Positions 1 through 5,814 of a DNA stretch of 10,377 nt are shown here, piece after piece (within the stretch, counting starts at the first letter, position 1; every line of letters begins with the position of its first letter). The position numbers were made by a program, and so were the translations under genes. The DNA is from Hyphomicrobiaceae bacterium (GTDB taxonomy: Bacteria > Pseudomonadota > Alphaproteobacteria > Rhizobiales > Hyphomicrobiaceae). The notes below the pieces were generated by a model that was given only the letters and a program-made list of their open reading frames with translations, searched no databases and was not told the DNA's origin. The stretch lies in the NCBI GenBank assembly GCA_021775715.1, contig JAJFHI010000400.1, forward strand, positions 1 through 10,377, given 5' to 3'.

Positions 1-487
1 AATTTAGAAAGCCGTCAGGCCGTGGCTGTGGTTCTGCTCGACTGAAAAAGCGGGTCTTTCTTTTCTGCGGTGGTGTGCTGCCGACGATGAAAATCTTTTC
101 TAGGTCAGCGAGGCTCGACAGGAGCGGTCGAACAGTTTCAACAAGAGCTTCTGAGATGAACAGAACCTTTGCGCGGCTGTCTTTGAGTATGAATGCGTAG
201 TAGTCCGCGGAGAGTAATGTGTTGAGCGGAATAGGAATAATGCCAGTCTTTATTGCGCCCCAAAAGATGACGGGGAACTCAACGACGTCATGCACCAGCA
301 TCGCAATGCGGTCTTCGCGTCGCAAGCCGTGGCGAACCAGGAGATCGACAATGCAATCGCTTTGTCGGGCGAGCTCGCCATAAGTTAGTTCACGATCATT
401 TTCGATAAATGCGATTTTATTGGAGCGTCCTTCCGCGATATGGCGGTCGACGAAGAAGTCAGCGGCGTTCGCGTTGCTGGCACTCAT
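1..487 (-). CDS. Aryl-CoA ligase, benzoate-CoA ligase type (N-terminal part, cut by window edge)
   Basis: This is the start of an AMP-forming acyl-CoA synthetase; 162 codons are visible and the frame is open to base 1. Benzoate-CoA ligases activate benzoate or a substituted benzoate with ATP and CoA in the cytoplasm, the entry step to benzoyl-CoA degradation. What shows this is the N-terminal pattern typical of that subgroup: NAADFFVDRHIAEGR near residues 7-21, LTYGELA at about 35-41, then FWGAIKTG, IPIPLNTLLSADDY-like (here SADYY) and AKVLFISEAL near 122-131. The catalytic ATP-binding loop and adenylation motifs lie beyond the edge, so substrate choice cannot be read; 4-hydroxybenzoate, aminobenzoate or cyclohexanecarboxylate are alternatives. 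The ATG at 487 is preceded by only a weak purine stretch (AAGAG). The racemase gene upstream runs the same way across a 496-base gap, so they may belong to one regulon but probably not one tight operon. Confidence 0.8.
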   Translation of the reverse strand, partial: MSASNANAADFFVDRHIAEGRSNKIAFIENDRELTYGELARQSDCIVDLLVRHGLRREDRIAMLVHDVVEFPVIFWGAIKTGIIPIPLNTLLSADYYAFILKDSRAKVLFISEALVETVRPLLSSLADLEKIFIVGSTPPQKRKTRFFSRAEPQPRPDGFLN

Positions 488-729
488 TATCGGTCTCTTC
501 AAATTGGGCTTTGATCCCGAGCAGGATCCAACACAATCCAGCCCCCAAACACACCTGCGATTGCGGTCATCCAACGCTGTCTGACACAAGGTGCCGCTCA
601 CTGCATCGGCTTTGACCGCCTGAATCAGCCGCGCTCAACAAAGGCCTTCATCTTATGAACTATTTTGCAGGTATGCAATCTTCGTGCTTTTCTCTTTGAG
701 GTTTGACAAGGAGAATGTCCAAATAAGAC

Positions 730-757
730 ATTGTAAATAAATGATATAATTGACAAT
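730..757. promoter_or_regulatory. Imperfect inverted repeat, candidate operator
   Basis: ATTGTAAAT (730-738) faces ATTGACAAT (749-757). The second arm reads ATTGTCAAT in reverse, so 8 of 9 positions match. The arms are separated by 10 bases, and their centres are 19 bases apart, about two helical turns, as expected for a dimeric repressor binding one face of DNA. It sits upstream of the ligase on its strand. MarR- or TetR-type control of aromatic acid genes is common, but no regulator gene is in the window, so the role is inferred. Confidence 0.35.
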
Positions 758-804
758 CAGGCACGCGCGGGCGATCGCTGTCTGTAAGAAAACCTGGCGC
801 AAAA

Positions 805-839
805 AGTGAAATATATTTCTGAAAAATGCCAATTTCACT
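805..839. promoter_or_regulatory. Perfect 8-bp inverted repeat
   Basis: AGTGAAAT (805-812) and ATTTCACT (832-839) are exact inverted complements with a 19-base spacer. They lie just upstream of the ribosome binding site of the small ORF at 859. It could be an operator or a long-loop hairpin; there is no T-run to suggest a terminator. Confidence 0.3.
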
Positions 840-858
840 CGAACACGAGGAGTCGACA

Positions 859-987
859 ATGCAAAAAGTAGGGTGCGCGCTCACGGCGGATGTCGACGCC
901 GGAGCAACTGATCGGAGAAGGTTCATTTCCAAATGTCTTTGCAATGGAATGCCAGCATCAGACAGTGTGGACCCAGTTGCGCTCTAG
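859..987 (+). CDS. Small ORF, 42 codons, possible truncated Tat-type protein
   Basis: An ATG at 859 follows GAGGAG (847-852) at a 6-base spacing, the best plus-strand ribosome binding site in this part of the window. The product starts MQKVGCALTADVDAG and contains TDRRRFISKCL at residues 17-27, which resembles the twin-arginine signature RRxF(I/L). No hydrophobic h-region follows, so an intact Tat signal peptide is not supported. The ORF ends at TAG (985-987), overlapping the last four bases of the racemase gene on the other strand. I do not recognise the protein. It may be a genuine small protein, the front of a decayed gene, or a chance ORF. Three cysteines (residues 6, 26 and 28) are notable in so short a product. 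Confidence 0.3.
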   Translation: MQKVGCALTADVDAGATDRRRFISKCLCNGMPASDSVDPVAL

Positions 988-2132
988 GCCTGGCGAACGA
1001 TACCGGACCCATTGAGTTGTTCGATTTCGTCACTGCTAAATCCCCACTCAGCGAGAATTTCGTTTGTTTGCTGCCCTATTCGAGCGGGTGATCTGGTAAT
1101 TTCTGATTTCGTGCGTGAGAATCTTGGAGCCGGTGCTGGTTGAACAATGCCGTCCACCGCGACAAAGCTTTTACGCGCCTTGTTGTGTGGATGGTCAGCG
1201 GCCTCTGAAAAATTCAGAACAGGGGCATAGCAAACATCACTGGCCGCCATGATTTCATCCCACTCATCACGCGTCTTGGTCTTGAATATCTCGACCAGGT
1301 ATTTACGTTTTTCTGGCCAGGACTCGGCATCCATCTGATCCGATAGTTCATCCTTATCAGCACCGGAAAGCTCTATTAGGAGTTTATAGAATTTTGGCTC
1401 GAGGGAGCCAATCGAGATGAATTTCGCATCTTTGGTTTCATAGACGCCGTAGAAGTGCGCGCCGCCATCAAGCGTATTCATGCCGCGCTCGGTACTCCAT
1501 TTGCCCGCCGCAATGAGGCCGTAGAACATCGCCGCGAGATAGGATGAGCCCTCGACCATCGACGCGTCAACGACCTGGCCCTTGCCAGAATTTCGCGCTT
1601 CCATCATTGCCGCTAGGACTCCTACAGCAAGGAACATCCCGCCGCCGCCGAAATCACCGACGAGATTTAGTGGTGGAACCGGTGGTCCATTCGGTGGCCC
1701 AATGGCATCTAGCGTGCCGCTCAACGCGATGTAGTTGATATCATGGCCCGCGGCCGCAGCCCACGGACCCGTTTGGCCCCAGCCGGTCATTCGGCCAAAC
1801 ACCAGTTTTGGATTTCGCGCCCAGCAATCTTCCGGCCCGACTCCGAGCTGCTCGACCACACCAGGTCGGAAACCCTCAATCAGCGCGTCCGCCTTCTCAA
1901 CCAGCTTCAATACGATCTCAACGCCGCGGGGAGACTTGAGGTCGACGGAAATTGAGCGTCGGCCTCGGTTTAAGACATTGTGCTTGGTCTCCATGTCCAA
2001 GCCGAGGCCGGAAGCACTCGTACGGTCCACCCTTACGACTTGCGCACCCATATCCGCGAACAATGTCGCGCAAAATGGGGCAGGCCCAATCCCGGCAAGT
2101 TCGATCACCGTGTATCCGCTAAGTGGTCCCAT
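984..2132 (-). CDS. Alpha-methylacyl-CoA racemase (CaiB/BaiF CoA-transferase family III)
   Basis: This 382-residue cytoplasmic enzyme should interconvert (2R)- and (2S)-2-methylacyl-CoA esters, letting branched-chain or sterol side-chain acids enter beta-oxidation. Family signs are the N-terminal LSGYTVIELAGIGPAPF (4-20), DLKSPRG (64-70) and EGFRPGV (86-92). The racemase-type active site is complete: GHDINY with His130 and Asp131, VGDFGG with Asp160, and GSLEPKFY with Glu245. These correspond to His126, Asp156 and Glu241 of the studied Mycobacterium tuberculosis MCR with a constant offset of four. Those residues separate it from true CoA transferases, which use a catalytic aspartate instead. 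The length is near the usual 360-380. The ATG at 2132 has no clear ribosome binding site, but it precedes the family's normal N-terminus directly. Substrate is not determined; proximity to an aryl-CoA ligase hints at a catabolic role. Confidence 0.9.
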   Translation of the reverse strand: MGPLSGYTVIELAGIGPAPFCATLFADMGAQVVRVDRTSASGLGLDMETKHNVLNRGRRSISVDLKSPRGVEIVLKLVEKADALIEGFRPGVVEQLGVGPEDCWARNPKLVFGRMTGWGQTGPWAAAAGHDINYIALSGTLDAIGPPNGPPVPPLNLVGDFGGGGMFLAVGVLAAMMEARNSGKGQVVDASMVEGSSYLAAMFYGLIAAGKWSTERGMNTLDGGAHFYGVYETKDAKFISIGSLEPKFYKLLIELSGADKDELSDQMDAESWPEKRKYLVEIFKTKTRDEWDEIMAASDVCYAPVLNFSEAADHPHNKARKSFVAVDGIVQPAPAPRFSRTKSEITRSPARIGQQTNEILAEWGFSSDEIEQLNGSGIVRQA

Positions 2133-2561
2133 TGTGTGTGCCCATTCGAAGGTTAGGGTAAAAAATCAATCGATTTTTCTCGTATCATACGCAATCGGAC
2201 ATCCACGGAACTGCGTCAACTTCTGTTGCTGGTCGTGCATCGTCCGCGGACAAAGCCTTGCCGGTTTGCATGCAACGGGCTCAACTATGAACGCGAAGGT
2301 CAGCAGTTTTATCAAAGCGGAATAAGCGGCGGCCCGGACGACCTGCAAGCGTTGTGTTCCGTGTCGAGTCAATCGCGTTCGCCCGCATTCATCGCTGGGA
2401 TACCGACCACCAGCCCCGGAAAACATGATCCCGTTGCCACCAAGGTCATCAATGAACTAACATTCAAACCGGACCAATCGATAGGGGCAGGTCAGTTTGG
2501 GATCGTGCGTTCTCTAGGTTATCGAGGTGAGAATTGTGTGCGCCGATAAGTTTGGTAGGAC
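2133..2561. other. Divergent intergenic region, racemase / dinB
   Basis: These 429 bases separate two divergent genes. Near the racemase there is an AT-rich hairpin (2161-2178) and an 11-base palindrome (2181-2191). The rest holds only unconvincing frames: a TTG-started plus-strand frame to 2549 and a minus-strand frame 2426-2166, neither with a ribosome binding site or recognisable motif. No canonical alphaproteobacterial LexA box (GTTC-N7-GTTC) is visible upstream of dinB; the closest is GTTC-N7-TATC at 2509-2523. Confidence 0.5.
2161..2191. promoter_or_regulatory. Hairpin plus palindrome upstream of racemase gene
   Basis: AAAAATC (2161-2167) and GATTTTT (2172-2178) form a 7-bp stem with a 4-base loop. 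CGTATcATACG (2181-2191) is an adjacent odd palindrome. Both sit 29-59 bases upstream of the racemase start, the usual place for a promoter or operator. Function is inferred from position only. Confidence 0.3.
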
Positions 2562-3797
2562 ATGGTAGCCGCAGAAACAGATTGGCCAAGAACCATTGCG
2601 CATGCGGACATGGATGCGTTCTATGCGGCGATTGAACAGCTGGATGATCCGTCTTTGCGCGGTCGGCCAGTGCTTGTTGGGCCGCGCGGTGGCCGGGGTG
2701 TTGTCCTGACGGCAAGTTATGAAGCGCGACCATTCAGGGTGGGAAGTGCAATGCCGATGGCGAAGGCACGTCGACTTTGCCCGACAGCTATCATCGTCCC
2801 TCCGCGCTTTGAACGATACAAAGACGTATCTCGAACCATCATGAATGTATTCTCGGATTTCTCGCCAACAATCGAAGCAATCAGTCTTGATGAAGCATTC
2901 ATCGATTTGACAGGAACGTCACTGTTGCTCGGCAATTATTACGACGTTGGTCGCAAGCTAAAAGAAGCGGTTCGAGAAGCGACCGGTGGATTGACAGTTT
3001 CGGTTGGGATTTCTTCCACAAAGCATGTTGCGAAAGTCGCCAGCGCATTTCAAAAACCCGATGGATTGACGATTGTAAAACATGGCGAGGCGAAAGTTTG
3101 GCTTGCTCCTCTGCCTGTGTCGCGGCTCTGGGGCGTCGGCCCTAAGACGGAAGCGCGTCTTCATGAACGACGTCTCTACACCATCGGGGACGTTGCCTCT
3201 TGTAATCCAGACTGGTTGACGAGAGAACTCGGTAACGTAGGCCAACATCTTTATTCGCTGGCGAATGGACAGGACGCACGCGCTGTCGAAGGTCGAAAGA
3301 GATCTAGGAGCATTGCGTCCGAAAGAACCTTGGAGCGTGATGTTTACGACAAGGCCGATATTGAACGACATCTCAAACGGGCGGCAGACGATGTCGCGAA
3401 GCGGTTAAGGGGAAAGGGTTTTGTTGCGTTTGGTGTGACCGTAAAATTGAAGACAAGAGAGTTTAAAGTCTTATCTCGCCAGCATAGACGCCAACAGCCA
3501 ACTGATGTCGCTGAAGAACTCTATAACGATGCAGCCCTCATACTAGACAAGTTTGAATGCCGCGGCCCATTTCGATTGGTGGGCTTGGGCGTCTACGACC
3601 TGATCGCTCGGAATGAAATTTCCCAAATGGACCTGTTCTCAAGTGGAGGCCAGCGGCGCAAGCTAGAAGTGGCAATTGATAGCCTCAAGGAGCGTTTCGG
3701 TTCTGACGTCGTGCGTCGGGGTGACGACATTGAAAGTGGATACGAACCGCCGAACCTCGATTTTCTTAGCGGCGATGACGATTTCGATGATGCCTGA
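2562..3797 (+). CDS. dinB: DNA polymerase IV (Y-family translesion polymerase)
   Basis: This is an error-prone polymerase of 411 residues that copies past damaged template bases. Catalytic carboxylates are in place: Asp16 in HADMDAFYAAIEQ (14-26) and Asp110-Glu111 in SLDEAFIDLT (108-117). Tyr21 occupies the steric-gate position that excludes ribonucleotides (Phe in E. coli DinB). The palm continues with TVSVGISSTKHVAKVAS (145-161) and KPDGLT; the thumb helix-hairpin-helix LWGVGPKT is at 189-196; the little finger follows. QMDLF at 355-359 fits the beta-clamp binding motif QxxLF. The C-terminus ends in a run of acidic residues. The ATG at 2562 is the only start before Asp16, because an in-frame TAG lies at 2556-2558. 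Its AGGA is one base from the ATG, unusually close for a ribosome binding site, so translation may be weak. No clear SOS box is seen. A hairpin follows 22 bases after the stop. Confidence 0.96.
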   Translation: MVAAETDWPRTIAHADMDAFYAAIEQLDDPSLRGRPVLVGPRGGRGVVLTASYEARPFRVGSAMPMAKARRLCPTAIIVPPRFERYKDVSRTIMNVFSDFSPTIEAISLDEAFIDLTGTSLLLGNYYDVGRKLKEAVREATGGLTVSVGISSTKHVAKVASAFQKPDGLTIVKHGEAKVWLAPLPVSRLWGVGPKTEARLHERRLYTIGDVASCNPDWLTRELGNVGQHLYSLANGQDARAVEGRKRSRSIASERTLERDVYDKADIERHLKRAADDVAKRLRGKGFVAFGVTVKLKTREFKVLSRQHRRQQPTDVAEELYNDAALILDKFECRGPFRLVGLGVYDLIARNEISQMDLFSSGGQRRKLEVAIDSLKERFGSDVVRRGDDIESGYEPPNLDFLSGDDDFDDA

Positions 3798-3819
3798 AAA
3801 ATTTATCCGACGAGTCACA

Positions 3820-3849
3820 CGACAAACAGCCAGCGATGTCTGCTTGTCG
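3820..3849. terminator. Hairpin after dinB, candidate factor-dependent or bidirectional terminator
   Basis: CGACAAACAG (3820-3829) pairs with CTGCTTGTCG (3840-3849) at 9 of 10 positions around a 10-base loop. A second, nested choice is ATCCGAC (3805-3811) with GTCGGAT (3846-3852). It lies 22 bases past the dinB stop and between genes transcribed towards each other. No T-run follows directly on either strand, so an intrinsic terminator is not proven. Confidence 0.35.
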
Positions 3850-3947
3850 GATTCACGAGGAAGTTAATTGCATAGGTGTCGAGGACGGTATGTGACCCTT
3901 GCTGTGTGAAAACGCGACCGGTGTTATGATTTCCGTATCCTTTAGTG

Positions 3948-4136
3948 ATGGAGGATCAGATTAAGCGGTTTATTCAGGGTGTCGATCGCGATCAGGCGAC
4001 GTTGTTGCCGAAATTCTGTGCGCTTCGCCGACACCATGGCTCCTTTGATGCGTTTTTCTACCGGAGGGTGATCTGGTCTGCGGTTGAGGCCAGCACGCTA
4101 TGTTCCCGTAGCGTAGAATACGAGGCGCGACAATAA
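3948..4136 (+). pseudogene. Transposase fragment, N-terminus of IS1182-like family
   Basis: A 62-codon frame begins MEDQIKRFIQGVDRDQATLLP. This resembles, from memory, the conserved start of IS1182-type transposases (pattern RFIEGxDRxQxxLFP), covering about the first 21 residues. After that the similarity stops: the expected (E/D)DNPVRVxDxFVDxLDL segment is absent in all three frames, and no DDE catalytic domain is present anywhere nearby. The remaining codons run into the 3' end of the subunit IV gene on the other strand (4098-4136). The likely history is an insertion followed by deletion that removed nearly the whole element. I found no obvious terminal inverted repeats. There is no ribosome binding site, and the fragment is presumably not functional. 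Confidence 0.5.
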
Positions 4137-4421
4137 CGTGTAGTCAGACTCCCACACCATGATTCCAACGAACACCATTACTGCGAACATAGGGATCAAC
4201 AGGGCATAAACTAACGCCATTCTCTCCCATTTCAGGTGCATGAAGAACGCCATTATCAGGCCCGCTTTCAACATCATGAAGGTGAGAATGAGTGTCCACC
4301 TTACTGCTCCCTGGAACTGAAGATAATCGACAAGATAAGAAAAGGCGGAGAGAACGAACAGCCATCCCCATATCCACAAGTACGTACCAATCGGATGCTG
4401 TTGCCCTTCCAACTGCGCCAT
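4098..4421 (-). CDS. Cytochrome c oxidase subunit IV, bacterial (COX4_pro/CyoD-like)
   Basis: This is a 107-residue inner-membrane protein with three predicted helices at about 12-34, 42-62 and 68-90. The middle segment has TFMMLKAGLIMAFFMHLKWE (47-66), typical of small subunit IV proteins of bacterial heme-copper oxidases, and the end WESDYTLLSR is also characteristic. Such subunits carry no cofactor and are thought to stabilise the complex. The ATG at 4421 is preferred because GAGG (4433-4430) lies eight bases ahead of it; an in-frame GTG at 4430 would add three residues but sits inside that ribosome binding site. It is the last gene of the oxidase operon, 10 bases after the second subunit III gene. 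Its 3' end overlaps the antisense transposase fragment, yet the C-terminus looks complete. Confidence 0.88.
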   Translation of the reverse strand: MAQLEGQQHPIGTYLWIWGWLFVLSAFSYLVDYLQFQGAVRWTLILTFMMLKAGLIMAFFMHLKWERMALVYALLIPMFAVMVFVGIMVWESDYTLLSRLVFYATGT

Positions 4422-4431
4422 TTTTTTCACC

Positions 4432-5142
4432 TCACCAAAGATAGAAGAAAGCGAAGATAAAGACCCATACTAAATCGACGAAGTGCCAATACAAACCCAT
4501 AGCTTCGACGATTGAGTAGTTCCCTTTTCTACTAGTAAAAAATCCGCGTTTTCCGGTGTCGTAGTCACCGCGCCAGACTTTTCGGGCGACAATAAGTAGG
4601 AAAATTACACCGATTGTAACGTGGGTGCCGTGGAAACCGGTGATCATAAAAAAGGTTGCGCCGAATTGCGGGGCGCCAAATGGGTTGCCCCAAGGGCGAA
4701 CGCCCTCGTGGATCAGCTTGGTCCACTCAAAAGCCTGCATGGCGACGAACGTTGCACCAAACAATGCCGTCAGCAGCAGCAACGCGGTGGTCATTTTGCG
4801 TTTACGCTCATAGCCATACTTGACAGCCATTGCCATCGTACCGCTGCTGGAGATCAGAATGAACGTCATGATGGCAATCAGCAGAAGTGGTACTTCCACG
4901 CCATTGACGTTAAGACCAAACACCTTGCTCGTGTTGGGCCAAGGGATTTTCGTGGACGAGCGCACAGTCATATAGGAGATCAGGAAGCACGAGAAGATGA
5001 AGGTATCGCTGAGAAGGAAGATCCACATCATCGCCTTGCCCCAGGGAACATTCTTGAATGCTCTCTGATCTGAGGCCCAGTCCGAGACGGCACCCTGAGT
5101 GCCATCGAGCTGATTGGGATTTGTCGCAGCCGTTTGTGTCAT
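4432..5142 (-). CDS. coxC: Cytochrome c oxidase subunit III (second copy, CoxP-like)
   Basis: A 236-residue membrane protein with five predicted helices at roughly 36-58, 84-108, 117-137, 161-185 and 214-235. It is the more canonical of the two subunit III proteins here: AFEW with Glu139, GATFFMITGFHGTHV (161-175) with His171 and His174, and YWHFVDLVWVF (218-228) near the C-terminus are all family hallmarks. Subunit III binds no metal; it stabilises subunit I and is linked to proton uptake into the D-channel and to resistance against turnover inactivation. It starts 15 bases after the first subunit III stop. A weak purine stretch (GGCGGGA) precedes the ATG. The paralogue upstream shares only the helix-level motifs, so this looks like an ancient pair rather than a recent duplication. 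Confidence 0.93.
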   Translation of the reverse strand: MTQTAATNPNQLDGTQGAVSDWASDQRAFKNVPWGKAMMWIFLLSDTFIFSCFLISYMTVRSSTKIPWPNTSKVFGLNVNGVEVPLLLIAIMTFILISSSGTMAMAVKYGYERKRKMTTALLLLTALFGATFVAMQAFEWTKLIHEGVRPWGNPFGAPQFGATFFMITGFHGTHVTIGVIFLLIVARKVWRGDYDTGKRGFFTSRKGNYSIVEAMGLYWHFVDLVWVFIFAFFYLW

Positions 5143-5157
5143 GGTCTAGTATCCCGC

Positions 5158-5814
5158 CTACTTGATTCCGCAGATGGCTAACAGAACGTCCAGATTGTCA
5201 CTCGAGAAAAGCAAAGCGAAAAGCACCAACCATACCACCAGCAAAAAGTGCCAGTAGATGGTGCACAGGGCGATGCTCTCGCGAACTTCTGCGGTACGCG
5301 CACCGCTCCATACCTTGGATGAAATCGCGGTCCAGCCGACGACACCGCCAGCCAAATGCAGCACGTGAAGGCCTGTGATCATATAAAAGAACGCGATTGC
5401 CGGGTTCGTTGCCTCGAAGTAACCGCTGGTGCCCAGCTGCTGCCAAGCGATGACTTGTCCGGTTAGAAAACCGAATGTAAAGGCACCCGCAGCGAACAGA
5501 CCGACCCTCACACCATTTATATCGCCGCTGGTCGCTGAGTAGTGCGCCCATTGCAACGCCATGCTGCTTAGAATCAGCATGATCGTATTTTGCCAAAGCA
5601 GCCAAGGCGTCGGTCCTGGGCGCCAATCTTCAAAGGCCATGCGTCCGGCATAAGCCACGATCAACATGAAAAAGAGGACCGAAGCGACACCAAGAAAAAA
5701 CTTAAGCGCAGTCCGGCCGACGTTCATAGGCGGCAGGGCACGAACATTGAGACCGCCCGCGGTTGCCTGTTCTGGCAACCACGGCTTGGCTGTGAGTTCG
5801 CTAAAAAAACTCAT
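5158..5814 (-). CDS. Heme-copper oxidase subunit III-like protein (first copy, CoxO-like)
   Basis: A 218-residue membrane protein of the subunit III family with five predicted helices near 38-57, 69-90, 102-124, 138-162 and 182-204. Its signatures are FFYMITGLHVLHLAGG (142-157), with His150 and His153, and YWHFLLVVWLVLFALL (187-202). It is shorter and less canonical than the copy immediately downstream: it has ITGLHVLH instead of TGFHGTHV and lacks YWHFVD. The ATG overlaps the subunit I stop as ATGA (5814-5811), so translation is probably coupled to subunit I. A subunit II-I-III-III order matches coxMNOP as described for Bradyrhizobium, where coxO and coxP both encode subunit III homologues. 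What the second subunit does is not known to me. Both may join one complex, or they may alternate. Confidence 0.9.
   Translation of the reverse strand: MSFFSELTAKPWLPEQATAGGLNVRALPPMNVGRTALKFFLGVASVLFFMLIVAYAGRMAFEDWRPGPTPWLLWQNTIMLILSSMALQWAHYSATSGDINGVRVGLFAAGAFTFGFLTGQVIAWQQLGTSGYFEATNPAIAFFYMITGLHVLHLAGGVVGWTAISSKVWSGARTAEVRESIALCTIYWHFLLVVWLVLFALLFSSDNLDVLLAICGIK

Larger units (their letters stand above)
488..983. other. Intergenic region with two inverted repeats and one small ORF
   Basis: This lies between the racemase stop and the ligase start. Bases 660-830 are clearly AT-rich compared with the flanks. It holds an imperfect repeat at 730-757, a perfect 8-bp repeat at 805-839 and a 42-codon plus-strand ORF at 859-987, each listed separately. 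A weak minus-strand promoter-like pair exists: TTGCAT (678-673), 17 bases, TAAGAT (655-650), which would place a leader of about 155 bases before the ligase start. Other frames across 488-660 are interrupted by stops and match nothing I recognise. Confidence 0.5.

Noticed and set aside
409..615. Plus-strand 68-codon frame over the ligase start
   Set aside because: It overlaps the ligase N-terminus antisense, is rich in arginine and serine as shadow frames often are, and matches nothing.
1735..2325. Long plus-strand frame antisense to the racemase gene
   Set aside because: It mirrors the racemase codons and its translation shows no family features; the racemase on the other strand is certain.
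2509..2523. Possible SOS (LexA) box upstream of dinB
   Set aside because: GTTC-N7-TATC keeps only half of the alphaproteobacterial consensus GTTC-N7-GTTC, so SOS control is not supported.
2226..2549. Plus-strand frame of 107 codons in the spacer before dinB
   Set aside because: It has a TTG start, no ribosome binding site, odd composition and no recognisable motif; left as non-coding.
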